Assembly (NCBI GenBank): GCA_027475525.1 | Contig: JAMWFC010000059.1 | Location: forward strand, 372,001-436,000 | From: Macrolepiota albuminosa | Lineage: Eukaryota > Basidiomycota > Agaricomycetes > Agaricales > Agaricaceae | Direction: 5' to 3' | DNA length: 64,000 bases | Translations under genes and position numbers: made by a program | The notes under the pieces: generated by a model | The model's input: only the letters and a program-made list of their open reading frames with translations | What the model was told of the DNA's origin: nothing | Databases searched by the model: none | Part shown: positions 1 to 11,749 of the stretch, piece by piece | Position numbering within the stretch: the stretch's first letter is position 1 | Layout of the letters: each line of letters begins with the position of its first letter

Positions 1-637
1 AGAGGTCACTGACAGTATGTATTTCAATTAATGCATCACACAATTTAGTATTTAATTAACTAATTTTAGGACATTCAGAAGATAATATCAAATCTCCATC
101 TCCAGAGCCTGCAACTCCACCTGTCATTCATGATGTTGATAAAAATATTGAAAAAGAGGTCACTGATAGTATGTGTTTCAATTAATGCACCACACAACTG
201 AGTATCTAATTAACTGATTTTTAAATGTTTGAAAGATGATATTGAACCTGAAACTCCACCTGCTAATCAGGTGTCAGCTTTTGCTGCTCCAAAAAGCTCA
301 AAAAATGTCAGACATGCATTATTTATAACAGGAGAAAAAGCATTGGGACATGTGACTGCTGTTCAAAATAAGCAGAGTCCAAGGACTGTTAGACGTGCGT
401 CTATTACTACTTGTAATTCTTTAATACTTATTGATAACAGAGGAAAAAGCATTGGAACATCATGCAACTGCTATTCGGAAGAAGCGTACACTGTCTGGTT
501 TGTCATATTTTAATGTCTTGTATTATTGATTATTGATCTGTGTGTCAGATGATATTGAAGAGGAAAAACCACTTATCAAAAAGCACAAAGGGGCTCAGGG
601 TGCATTATTGGATGCAGATATGTCTGAGGATGATTAG
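1..637 (+). pseudogene. 3' end of an unidentified multi-exon gene with duplicated exons and introns
   Basis: I do not recognise the protein. It is built from short exons rich in acidic residues and proline. The exon ending at about 14 and the exon at 79-168 end in the same way (EVTD), and the introns at 15-78 and 169-235 are near copies of each other. The third exon (from 236) begins DDIEPETPP. Within 300-500 a block starting GEKALGH recurs as EKALEHH after a probable intron ending near 442. The last exon (from about 550) reads DDIEEEKPLIKKHK and stops with TAG at 635-637. The exon model is by eye, and the reading frame changes near 440-480, so either another intron or a frameshift is present. 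The 5' part lies outside the window. It may be a transposon-associated or low-complexity acidic protein. Confidence 0.35.
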
Positions 638-2100
638 AACAGCTATGACATGTAAATTGAGCATTGACTAGTAGAAATTTGATTTTGTTTAATCTTGAAT
701 ATTTCTTTTAGAAAACAATTGAAAAGTATATTTTCTGAGGTGCATGGGATGTTCTTGAATTCAAAGGGCATGTCTTTTTAAAGAGCTATTTGAAAATATC
801 TTTTTCAAGGTCTAATTTAGTTAAATTCATATAGATTAAGTTTTCACACCCTATATCAATATCTTTATTATTTTGATAATTGAAAAGAAATCAACTAGAA
901 ATTAGAAAATAAAAGTATATACAAATATGAACTATTTTATTTTTTCAATATCTGAATGGGCTGCTGTTGCTGCTGGATATCTTGGTTTATAAATGTATTG
1001 TCCATGGTTGAAGAAAGAAAGGAAAAATTAAATTAAATTTCAAAACGTATTTCAGCCATACTTGCTGACTAACTCAGCTAAGCCATGATTGGCACTGCTG
1101 ATCAAATTAAGTACCAGCATGCTTACTTAACTGGCTTGGCCACTTAATGCCCTTTAACTTCAAATAACAAGCCTAATGATGCATTTTATGAACCACTTGT
1201 TGTCATTCTTGCCTTAAAGTTATAGAAACCCAGAGTCACACTATTAAGGAACAGCATGTTGTCAGATGCATTATATGGTTGCAGCAGTGACATGTAAAAC
1301 TTCAGAACAATATGTTGTTCCTGCAGCACCTAAAGCAATTCTAACATATAGAAGTACTAGGCTCTCTATCAAATTTGTGATATGAACCTATCCACTTTGG
1401 GCAGGTGGGCTGCTATATCCACATAAATTTTGTCCAGCATAGAAAGCATGTACCCTTCAAAAGATGCATATTCTGTGGCTTCAAATATACTTGTGTTAAT
1501 TGCAAACTCAATAAATGGACAACAATCAACTCAATCTTATTCATCAGAACAGACAATTGTCTGTAGTATCTGACCTATATCATGGTTTGCCCACTCAGTC
1601 TGACAATCTGTTTGTGCAATGTTGACCTCTTAACAGCTTGTGGAATTCTCTCTACCACTGTGACATAAATTTAGAGTCACAATTGCTCATGATGGTACTA
1701 AGCAGCCTATGCAGTCTAACAATCTCTCAGAGATAAATCCCAGTATTGTATGCACTGGTATGAGGTGCACTATGCTAGTTATTGAACATATTACTCTCTA
1801 GAGGTAGTCAAAGCCTCTAAAACTTGGGTCACTAAGTACTCCAACTAGCAATCTGGGAAACCCATAGAAGGTGGTTGCAATAACACAACAGTCAAGCTGG
1901 CAATCTGAGTACAAAACTCTCCCTCTAATCAAGGAAACTAAGCAAATACAATATGCTAAGTGTTCACAGAACACTCTGAGAAACATCTTCCAAGCACCAA
2001 TTCAAATAGCTAAAACCTCAGAAATAGAAAAAAAAAATAGAAAAACAAAAGTAGAAAATACCAAAAATCTATGCAAAAGAAATAGACAACTTAAAACTCT
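638..2100. other. AT-rich stretch with no recognisable gene
   Basis: No coding region, RNA gene or clear repeat is visible here. The short open frames at 1,798-2,116 have no recognisable content and lie against the start of a LINE-derived segment, so part of this may be LINE 5' sequence. Confidence 0.5.
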
Positions 2101-2112
2101 ACCTATTCAGCC

Positions 2113-3400
2113 ATGAACAGATCCTCTAGCCCTCTCTCTGAGTGTTTATACACAGAAATAGTAACAAGTCAACCAGAGAGGCATACCCTTACCCTTGCTC
2201 ACAGCTCAAAAGCACATAATAAGTTGGATCAAAGACAAGGTAGTAGGCCCTACAAATCTATCTTGGATCTTTCCATCCTCTGCTTTCCAAGTGCACCAGT
2301 GCAAGGACAAACCCACAATAATAACAATAACAATATATCATGTCAATGCTCTCCTTCATAACAAGAACATAGTGGGAGGCTGGCAAGTAGTAATATCAAG
2401 GAAAAATCATAAAAAGGCCAGGAGAACCCCAGCCAAACTATACAAGACTAGTAAATGCCCCCACTCTGAATCACTCATTAAGGAAAAAACTGCAAAAAGA
2501 CAAGTAACTGAAAGCAGAACAGATATGAGTAAAGAGGAGGAAGACCACTAAAGTCCCAGCAGCCAAAGCTCTGCTGCACCTGACCCTACTCTGAAATATG
2601 TTGATACTAAAGACAGGCCCCAGAAAAAAAAGAGCAGGACTAGTAGAAAGTCTCAACCACCTCCAAAGCTGGGACAGGCCCCAGAAAAAAGAGAGCAGGA
2701 CTAGTAGAAAGTCCCAACCACCTCTGAAGCTGGAAATAAATAAGACATAAACTTGGCAGAGGACTTACAACTACACACAGCTTCAACAACTCTGCAAGGT
2801 CAAAAATGTTTGCAGACACTCAGGGCCCCACTAAAGCAGCTTGTGATATAGACAGCCTAATGAAAATCACCACACCTGTCACAGCACTCTATGATTTCAG
2901 AACATAGAAAAACCCAGACTATGATGACTCAGAGCTGTAGTTTAAAACCACAAATTATGATATCATGATCAATGGCAAAGGCTTCCACAGGACAGCCACA
3001 CCACCTAGAGGCTGGCCCAGAATTTTAGAAGGAAGATGAGGGCCTGCACCTTCAAGATCCTGACTTTTGGAAAAGACTACACATTGAGAGGCAAATACAA
3101 ACAGCTGCACTGCACAGGCTGCAAATTTGCAGACTACAACTCATTCAATTGCTCTTTTTCAAGACTTCTGAGATGGCTAGGATATTAATTCAATGGGCTG
3201 AGAAACATGGCTAGAATGACAGATTTTGTAGATGAAAAGCAGAATAGATCCCATCAAAACAACTGAAACAACTAAATGAAAAGATCTGGCTACTCTTGGC
3301 AAGATGGTGGACAGGGCTTTAGAGACAGAGGATTCAACTACACCTTTTGCCATCATTCATTCAATTTCTTCTGTTCTACTAATACTTTGTAATAACAATT
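2113..3400 (+). mobile_element. LINE (Tad1-like) ORF1 remnant with zinc knuckle
   Basis: This is a decayed copy of the same ORF1 found on the minus strand at 54.4-55.6 kb. The strongest match is at about 3,045-3,180, where the translation runs RACTFKILTFGKDYTLRG and then a zinc knuckle, CTGCKFADYNSFNC (3,111-3,152), then FSRLL. The other copy reads RACIFKTLTFGRDHRLTR, CTGCKSMDHDSYNC and FSRLL. Many in-frame stops and frameshifts are present, so it is dead. A 45-bp direct repeat (ends GCAGGACTAGTAGAAAGTC) lies at about 2,612-2,711. ORF1 of such elements is a gag-like nucleic-acid chaperone. No endonuclease or RT was seen downstream, so the element is truncated. Confidence 0.75.
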
Positions 3401-3539
3401 CATATTCATCCTCTTAGATTTTCCTGTACAACTATAGCTACTTACTAGACTTTTAATATAAATGACTGTCATTGTATCTGTCAACTAGTTGTGCTCATGT
3501 TAACTGCTATTCATATCAATGCATGCATGTCAGACAGCT

Positions 3540-4078
3540 TTTGAGGAGGAGGTTTTTTTAATATATTGCTGGTGTTGACAGCCTAAATATATCTTCATCA
3601 AGCATGAAGTTTGCCAGTCATGCTAACTATACATGACTTTATATGATTACATAGAGTCAATTCCTCAGTATTAATAATCATCCTTTGGTCTTGTGCTTAT
3701 TTTTAACTAGCAACTATAATAATCAGAATTTACCAAATGGATAGAATCTCTATTGAAACAATGTCATAGATGTTTTTTCTGGCTATACAAATAGTTGACT
3801 ATTAAGAATGATAGACCTCACTGCTTTGCAGGCAAATTTCACAAGAAAAGCTGACATGCATACAAATGACATGCCAAACTTGTCAATTCCTTGTTTAAAT
3901 CATGTCAACAGGCTTTTATTCTTCTCAGAAAGTCTGATATAACAGCATATAATATATACTTCAATTCCTTCAATGAATGAGGACCTTGCCAGTCATGCTA
4001 ACAATACATGGCTTTATGTAATCACATGGAGTCAATTTATTAGTGTTGATAATCATTTCTTAGTCTTGTGCTGATAGA
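3540..4078. repeat. Dispersed/direct repeats before a gypsy remnant
   Basis: A block of about 105 bp at 3,601-3,706 (contains TTTGCCAGTCATGCTAAC) recurs diverged at about 3,972-4,077 (CTTGCCAGTCATGCTAAC). Between them lies a motif containing GTTTTTTCTGGCT at about 3,770. That motif recurs at about 5,030, 5,130 and 5,610, so this repeat family spans the gypsy fragment and the tandem duplication downstream. Possibly degraded LTR sequence, but no LTR termini could be defined. Confidence 0.5.
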
Positions 4079-4079
4079 A

Positions 4080-4955
4080 TACTATACTAGCAATACAATA
4101 CCTACCTGAAAAGTTAAAGAGTTCTGAGAAAAGCCAGGAGAAAACAGTACAAGTGTTTGAAAAATATAAGCCTGTTGCCAAGAAAGTTAGACCTGTGTTG
4201 GGTACTACACTAGAGAAGTTCAGGATAGAGAAGGACTTCCTGGGAGATACATAGAGGAGTGTAAACAGATTATTGAACAAGCACATGAAGTGAAGGAGAG
4301 TTTCTATAGCCAGAAGAGAGGAAGTTATTGCACTAGTTGATAATGCAGCAGAATGAGGCCTTTGCATGGAATGACAGTTAGAAGGGGAAGTTCAAAGAGG
4401 AATATTTTTCACCTGTTGTTATGCTAGTAGTAGTACTTCATTAGCCTTGAGTGTTGAAAAACAAATCCATACCTCCTGGGAAGTACAATGACCTGTGCAA
4501 AAAGATTAAGAGGAAGTTAGAAGTAGGAGTTTATGAGAGGTCAAACTCCTTATATAGATCACAATGGTTTGCTGTTGTGAAGAAGAACAAAAAAAGTCTA
4601 AGCCATGTGCACAGTTTAGAACCTCTAAACAAGGTCACTATAGCTTATTCTGTAGTACTTCCTGCAAAAAACTGGCCAACCACTTTGCTGAAAGAGCATG
4701 TGGAAGGATGAAACTCCAAGTCTAGAGATTATACCACCTATATCTTATGGAGCTCTGAAATTAATAAAATTGCCAATAGGATGGACTAATTCAGTTCTCA
4801 TCTTTCAAGATGATATTACTTATATCTTGCAGGATAAGATACCTCATGTCACTTGGCCTTATATTGATGATGTTCCAATAAGAGAATCTGAGACTAGATG
4901 TGAGTTAGAAGGAGAAGGATATGACAAATCTTCTAAAAAGCACTGATTTCATATA
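4080..4955 (+). mobile_element. Ty3/gypsy reverse transcriptase remnant
   Basis: The plus-strand translation carries, in order, the hallmarks of a basidiomycete gypsy pol: KYKPVAKKVRPVLGTTLEKF (about 4,160-4,225), LKNKSIPPGKYNDLCKKIK and YERSNSLYRSQWFAVVKK (about 4,451-4,590), HSLEPLNKVTIAYS, then YGALKLIKLPIGWTNSVLIF (about 4,746-4,806) and the catalytic YIDDVPIRE (about 4,861-4,890). YIDD is the RT active site. In-frame stops and frameshifts separate these blocks. Protease, RNase H and integrase are absent, and no paired LTRs are visible. It is a dead internal fragment. Confidence 0.88.
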
Positions 4956-5072
4956 TGTCATTATAAAGTTTGAGTTGTGGCTACTTCTCTGCAAAATAGA
5001 ATAGAGTCTCTATTCAAAACAATATTATGGATGTTTTTTCTGGCTGTACAATTAATTGACTATTAAAGATAG

Positions 5073-6064
5073 GACCAATTTCTTTAAGGGATGAATAAAA
5101 ACATCACTCATCAAAACAATGTCATGGGTGTTTTTTCTGGCTTTACAATTAGTTGACTATTAAAGATGATAGACTTCACTGCATAAAAACCAATTTCTTT
5201 AAGGAATGAATAAAAACATCACTGTTGAATGTGTAAAATACATCATGATTGTCCAGTCTAACTGATGTAGATCAACCTAAGAACCAGTGCAAAAAAATTC
5301 ATTATTCAAGCAAAAGTCCAATAGCGTTCTACTACTCCACACATGCTATTTACTCACTATGATCAATGAATCCAAACAGTATCATTGAAGCCAATGCACT
5401 ACTCAAGAGCTGATGCCTCTTTTATTCAATTGTACTGCTATATGGTACATATATGTTTTCCTACAATTTAGTCATAGTATACCAAACACTGCACAAAGAT
5501 TACTTGGATGATTATCAACTGAAGTTCTATTGAGCCAAGTAGTATAAATCTCCAGGACCAATTTCTTTAAAGGATGAATAAAAACATCACTCATCAAAAC
5601 AATGCCATGGGTGTTTTTTCTGGCTTTACAATTAGTTGACTATTAAAGATGATAGACTTCACTGCATAAAAACCAATTTCTTTAAGGGATGAATAAAAAC
5701 ATCACTGTTGAATGTGTAAAATACATCATGATTGTCCAGTCTAACTGATGTGGATTGATCCAAGAACTAGTACAAAAAAGATCTAGCAATTTATTATCCA
5801 AGCCCAATAGCATGTAAAATCTTGTCATTAATGGCAATGAATCTACTACTCCCACACATGCTATGACCAATAAATCCAAACAGTATCTTTGAAGCCAATG
5901 CACTACTCAAGAGCTGATGCCTCTTCTTATTCAATTGTACTGCTATATGATATATATATGTTTTCCTACAATTTAGTCATAGTATACCATATAAACACTG
6001 CACAAAGATTACTTGGATGATTATCAACTGAAGTTCCATTGAGCCAAGTAATATAAATCTCCAG
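5073..6064. repeat. Tandem duplication, two units of about 0.5 kb, at the 3' end of the OrsD/TLH-like pseudogene
   Basis: Unit 1 (5,073-5,555) and unit 2 (5,556-6,064) start with the same GACCAATTTCTTTAA block and end at the same AATCTCCAG. Shared landmarks include a CATCATGATTGTCCAG block, AGAGCTGATGCCTC and TTAGTCATAGTATACC. Small indels distinguish them. On the minus strand the units cover the end of the coding region (WLNGTS...FIWYTMTKL at 6,000-6,060) and sequence downstream of it, so the duplication copied the end of the gene and its 3' flank. Confidence 0.8.
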
Positions 6065-9000
6065 AGTCTTCCATCTTGTATCAAACTGCTGCTCTGCTTG
6101 TTTTTTTAAATGTGGTGAATGATAGACACCAAAGGCAATAGGTGTTAAAAGATCTTTTCTGTTGACATTACATCCTTGACCTTGTGGCAACATATCTCCA
6201 TGCAGCATTTTGCAATTGAGTCATTGTTGCCAAGCTTGAAATAATGCAATGTTGACATTTGGCAACTCTTGGTCCATTGTAGTGCAGTGAAGAATTGAAT
6301 GTTTTGCTGATTCTTGGCCATGCAAGTCACAGTAAGCACATGAGCTTGTATACATTGTCAAGGCTTCTTCAAGTTGTTGAATGTATACTGTGTTGTTGTG
6401 AGATTGTGAAATGCGGCTCTTCTTAGCTTGTCCTTGCAATGTAGTGTGAAGCAACTTGTGTTTTGCTATTGGCCTGTTAAAATACAGTCAAATACTATTT
6501 AACACTTGAAGCTATTTACAAACTGTTTTGGTTGAATCATTGGTCCATAATGAGAACTTGATGGCTCTAATTCAGATATATATTCCAATTCATCATCAGA
6601 TGATGTTGTTTCAAGTTCATTCACCAAAGTGTCTAGCATTGAAAAAGTTATTACTAGATATTAAATGTTAATATTATCAACTCACTTGAATTAAGAGGTG
6701 CTTTTTGAGAGTCTATTATTGTCTGAATCTTGGTCTGTATTTGTTTATCTATAAAACCAGATTAGTATGATAACATCTACAAGTCAAAAATATGCACCTA
6801 GCTGGCTACATGCCTTTTGAATAGATTGATCTACCAGTGTCTGAACTTGCCAGCTAGGTGCCTTTTGAATAGATCGATCTAGCAGTGCCTGAACTTTTAG
6901 TTCTAGAGCCTCTGTCAGTTTAATATGTCATGCAATGTCTGATACTATTAGCTTACCAAGTGCTTCAGAAACTTGTTTTATTGATTGTTGAATGATTGGT
7001 TCAATTGCATTTGTAACAGCCTGTACTAGATCTTGTGTACTTGATTGCTGATGATGAATTTGCTTGCTTTGAACAAGTTGATCAAAGTGAATACTGCAAC
7101 ATTCATGATAGGAAAGCCCCAGACCACCAGAAACTGCATGAGAAATGACCTGCCTTTCTGTACTTGCATCCAAATATAGTGGCAAGACATCTTCAGCTAC
7201 TCCAGATAACGCATCAGCACTGAGACCATATATTCAATTCTCGGTGCGCTGACTATGAGTAGCCTGTTGAGCTGTGATGGTATCCTGTTCATCTTCTTGT
7301 ATCAAGTCCTCCAAACTTAAACACAGTTTGCGCCGAAAGGCAATAGACACCTGTCTCCAATGCTGCAGCCCAAGTTTGATGTCCAGTGATTTTTCTGTAT
7401 ACTCTTGCATGATTCTTGTTACTTCAGTTGATGTGAAAAGCTTGCCATTATTGACAAACAAATGATCTGATATATCAAAGTGGTCTTATGACAAACATGT
7501 GCTGCCAGTTGAGCAAATGGTCGAGCAAGAGTAAGATTTTGAATGATGAGATCTGAAGTGACTCCATCAAAGGCATGGGGGATAAGCTTGTCAGATCCTG
7601 CGAGAGTGCTCCCCTTGTGATAGGTAACAAGCATGGCCAAGTATTTGCCAAATGCCACACAGTTGCAATGTGTCGAGGTGGAAATGTTTGAAAAGGTCAT
7701 TGCTGTCAATTCTGTGCCATGAGCAGGAGCCCCACCAAGCATCTGGCCTCTGACCAGAAGCAATCCTTCAAACTGTGCATAGGAAGATAGCCATAACTGG
7801 AGAGCAACCTTGTTCCAAACCACTTGTCCATCTTTGCCTTGCCATGCAATAAATCTTTTGTGCAATATTGGATCCTCGAGAATTGCCAGAGTTAGATTGT
7901 CTCTCATGGCTGCAAAGAGATTGCATTGATCACTGAGAAAAGAGTAGCCAACCGTGGTGTTGGCCAGATCATCTGCAATAGTCGAGTATGTGCAATGGAG
8001 CTTCAAGCCACACAACACATCCTCTTCCCACCTTTTAATCAAGTCCTGCTCCAACTCCACAAAGACCTTTTTGATATCATTGAAAGCAATGGGGCTGCCC
8101 TCAAAAAGCATTGTCTGAAAGTGTTGCCAGTCGATCCACCACACTCGAGGCAAGGACATTGTAGATTCTGCAATAGCTGTTGCACGATGCTGCAGAGAGT
8201 GCAAGGTATTAAAGGTAGAGTCGTACTTTTCAGTGATCCATGGAACCAGTGCTTCCATCTCTGATTGGTATGTGGTTCCATTCAGCCTGACTTTGCAATA
8301 CATTTCAATCATGAATGCATTGCGCATGCAGTATTCCAAGTGAGCAATTGGTCTTGTTGTGTGCTTGGGATGTTTGAATTGTCCATCATCTTGTAGCATC
8401 ATCAATGCCAAGCAGACTATGGTGGGATCAGGAAATGGTTGAGACCTGGTACTGGTCCATGTATATGTCCACAATGCTATCAAGAGTCCAAGCACATGCA
8501 TAGATAGTGCAGTAGAATCTGGTGTGACAAGAGCAGCCTTGAGACTGCTCAAGTGGTATAATATGCTAGCTGGAAGATTGAATTGAATGCATGTCTGCTG
8601 GCACAGGAGCATTGCAAGAAGATGGACAATGGGGCCAGTATATTCCTTCATGCATGCAGAATGATCTTGATGTTGATAAAATGGTTGGTTGCTGATACCC
8701 CTGTAAAGAGTTAATCAGATTCTCAATGTGGTGCCACATTACTTACGTTTTGATAGGATCTGGAGTATTTAATCATTGCAATATCAGCTCTGGCACCAGC
8801 TCAAACATGTCTTCAGATCCTAAAAATAAGTGATAGACAGCTGGTACCAGAGCAGGAAATTCATTGTTCTTCAAGGGAGCAACAATAGCTCGCAAGTCTT
8901 GAATAGACTTGTCTTTGATCAAATCTAGCCACCAATTCGATTTCAACCAAGGGCTAACAAGACAAGGATCGAGTCTGTGGCCAATAGGTGGAGCATGCAT

Positions 9001-9489
9001 AGACTTTTTCATCATGTCCAGAATAGCTTGAGCATTGGATACTTGTGGCAGCTCCTGAGGAATTACAGGAAAGAATGAATGTTGACCACTTTTATTCAAT
9101 TGCTGAGCATGAATTGAATCCCAAGTTTTTGGCAGAGGAATATTTTTGTGTGCAGTGTAGTGATGTGTAATCATTGAAGACTGGGCAAGATAGATTTTGG
9201 GACAATGATTGCATTGTAGAGCAGTGTGCAGAGTGAGTCCTTGAAATGCGGGCCTTAGAGTCTGATCCAAGGCTGGAAGTTGTTCAGGAATAGCCAAGTC
9301 TTTGATGTCTTGCTGAATGAGCTGACGATTGAGTATGATTCCACTGTCTTTGTGCTTGTTCTTGAAATGCATAACAACATGACCAGGCACAATTGCAACA
9401 GCACAGAGCAGACAGACAAGTCCAGGCAATGCTGTATTGTATGCAAAGCCTAGCTTTTGCAAGTATGGTGGCTGAACCAGTTGAATTGT
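5966..9489 (-). pseudogene. OrsD-domain / RecQ-helicase-associated (TLH-like) protein, copy 1, helicase domain missing
   Basis: Exon 9,489-8,747 encodes an OrsD-type region with two C2H2-like segments: CLLCAVAIVPGHVVMHFK then a distal H, and CNHCPKIYLAQSSMITHH. It ends LNTPDPIKT. A 46-nt GT-AG intron (8,701-8,746) is followed by a long helical exon (8,700 to about 7,480) starting GISNQPFYQHQDH. Downstream, in other frames, lie GLQHWRQVSIAFRRKLC (about 7,330) and a C-terminal cysteine region, CAYCDLHGQESAKHSILHC (about 6,290-6,350). In basidiomycetes this architecture normally surrounds a RecQ-like helicase; only about 0.5 kb separates the flanking parts here and no helicase motifs are seen. 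Damage: TGA replaces an Arg codon at 8,773-8,775 (copy 2 keeps Arg), TGA follows TEN near 7,234, and a frameshift lies near 7,480. The family call rests on remembered features. Confidence 0.68.
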
Positions 9490-9529
9490 CTGTGTAATAT
9501 AGAGTCAATCGCAAATGGAATTGAATTGA

Positions 9530-9790
9530 TTGTTACTGTATTCTCAGTGTCATCCTGTGTCTAATGTAGTAGTCAATTGCAGATTACCCGTGTCTTTTTG
9601 CGAATCATATTTTCATCCTGTGTTTAATATAGCAGTCAATTGTAGATACCATTAGATTGATACTTACTATATTCTCAGTGTCATCCTGTGTCTAATATAG
9701 CAATCAATTGTGGATACCATTAGATTGATTCTTACTGTATTTTCATCCTAATATACCAGTTAATTGCGGATACTATTAGATTGATTCTCA
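9530..9790. repeat. Minisatellite, about four degenerate units
   Basis: Units of roughly 60-75 bp carry the shared string TTTTCATCCTGTGT or TCATCCTGTGTCTAAT, then TAG(C/T)A(G/A)TCAATTG and GATACCATTAGATTGAT. They lie just upstream of the first visible OrsD exon, in its upstream intron or promoter. Confidence 0.75.
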
Positions 9791-9959
9791 TACCTCTCCT
9801 CGCCATTGTACACATGCTTGTGCATGTACATTACGTGCTGTAGCTGCCGTGAATTTAGTTAGAGTAGACATGGTCATGTAATCTGGGGGGTTCACACATG
9901 ATCTGGTTTCAGTAGAAGCATTATATATCTAGAGGTGCCAAACATGCACAAACACTGGC

Positions 9960-10080
9960 GACCCAACTAGTAACTGGACCTAATATGGCACAACATTGTG
10001 GATCATATTAGCCTGCCCATAGCCTGCCCATTTTCTGGATCATATTACCTGCCCATAGCCTGCCCATTTTCCAAGCCCCA
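9960..10080. repeat. Short direct repeat of about 40 bp, two copies
   Basis: GGATCATATTA followed by (G)CCTGCCCATAGCCTGCCCATTTTC occurs at about 9,990-10,033 and again at about 10,035-10,072. Within each unit CCTGCCCAT is itself repeated. No gene is visible around it. Confidence 0.65.
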
Positions 10081-10889
10081 CCCATTTTTCTTTGCCTTCA
10101 TCTAATGATATCTAACTAGATATTGTTTTAAAGTGTCGGTTGCCCTACGTTGATCCAGAGGTAGTCTTCCTCCCTGTTTTCATGCTTACTGTACAACACT
10201 GAGCATCGGCGTCATTTTGTTTGTGTACGTCTTCCCCCTCATTGCAGCCTGTCTATGCGATTCCCCCTCATCTGCCTACAGCATCTCTTAACCAAGTTCT
10301 GCCTTCCCTCCCAGCCAGAGCTCCCCTGCCATGGCCACCTCACTCGGCTAGTGCAGGTCTTAGAGCAGTACCCCTGCTGCCATCTGGTGCAAGCACCCTA
10401 GCAGTTCTGTCTCTGCCAACTGGTGTAAGTACAAGGGCGGTACATTCCACCCCCTGCATGCAAGCCGCACCCTACTAGTGATCTTATTCCTGCGCCGCTT
10501 CCACGACTTCACACATTATCTGAAGCAGATTCCCCTCCTGTGCGAGCACCTCCTCCTCCTCCAGCACCTCAAATAAGTGTGATCCAGCCTACAAATAATC
10601 AGCCGCCGCCATCTCGGCGAATATTGTCCGTTAATGGTACAACACCATCTCGCAACAGTAAGCAATATCAGAAGTCAATCAATTCTTAGCTCTAACAGTA
10701 TTATCAGTCCCTTCTTCCATGCCCACTTCTGGTGGACATGCATTCTCCATGTCAGACTTTCCTCCGCTGAGAGAGTTCCAAGCCAAAGCGAGGATATATA
10801 TGAGTAGACAGCAGGGTGGGAGCAATTTTGACCTTGTAGTATTGTAGAAATACAGCATGTATTAGCGGTGATACTACAAAAAATACATT

Positions 10890-11670
10890 GAAGGCTTGTT
10901 AGCTTCGATTGCAGCATCCTTGGCCTTCACAGTGGGGTCGAGGAATAAGTAGGCCAAGAGTTTATGACTCGAAGCATAGATCTGGTAATTTTCACCGCTG
11001 ACCTTGTCAATGATAGGGACGGCAAGTTCAGTGAGCCAATCTTCAAGATCAGTGTGCTTGGCATCAGCAACAGGGTAGAGGTAGACAGATTGGGGCTCAT
11101 CATATGTGCGGTAGACAACAACGGCAGGAGCGGTGACACCGGCAGCCTTGGCGACCTCCTTGTCAGTGATTAAAAGTCGTCACAGTGTTTCTAAGCGACA
11201 GCGCTGAACTTGGGTGCAGGATGGGAAGTGGACAAGGGAAGGTAGGCAACAACAACGAGTTTGTCAGCTTTGATGAATTCTTTGTGGTTCTCAACAGTAA
11301 CTTCAGATACAGCGAGAAGGGATTGTCTAAAAGAATTTAAACCCAACATCAATGGACAAGACAGTGCAATTTACTTGATCATGTAGCTGATAATGCCATC
11401 AGCCTTGCGAGGACCGTGATACTTGGCAGATACATTGTTTTTATAGACTTGCAGTATTTTGGAGGGAAAGAGGTGAGTGTTGTGATCATGCATTGGAAAG
11501 CAGACATACGAATGGTTATCCTGGACTTTGTTGGCCTGGCAAAAATCTGCCTGGTCGACACAGTCAACATTGGAAAGAGCAGTGTCCTTTTTCTTAAGAG
11601 CGGTGGCGGCCTCTTTATAGTGATGGGCAAGCACCTTGCAGTGGCCACATCTTGTGATTCTTAAATGCAA
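10890..11670 (-). pseudogene. Captured protein disulfide isomerase fragment (copy 1)
   Basis: Minus-strand exons encode the second thioredoxin-like stretch of a fungal PDI: CGHCKVLAHHYKEAATALKK, VDCVDQADFCQANKVQ, VYKNNVSAKYHGPRKAD, SYMIK, then after an intron SEVTVKNHKEFIKADKL and NYQIYASSHKLLAYLFLDPT. PDI forms and isomerises disulfides in the ER; CGHC is its active site, but the Trp before it is replaced and no signal peptide or KDEL-type end is present. Two introns are retained at conserved positions (a donor GTATGT near 11,510 is intact), so genomic DNA rather than mRNA was copied. A deletion near 11,170-11,180 relative to copy 2 breaks the frame. Confidence 0.85.
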
Positions 11671-11749
11671 TATGAAGACTAGATAGAAAAAAATACGTAG
11701 CTGATTTCAAACGTAATATTCACGACAAGGCAAAGTAAGGTAATTTTAG

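Noticed and set aside
2471..2656. 61-codon minus-strand frame with hydrophobic start
   Set aside because: Lies antisense within the decayed LINE ORF1 and has no independent support.
7926..8264. 112-codon plus-strand frame
   Set aside because: Antisense to the long OrsD-family exon on the minus strand.
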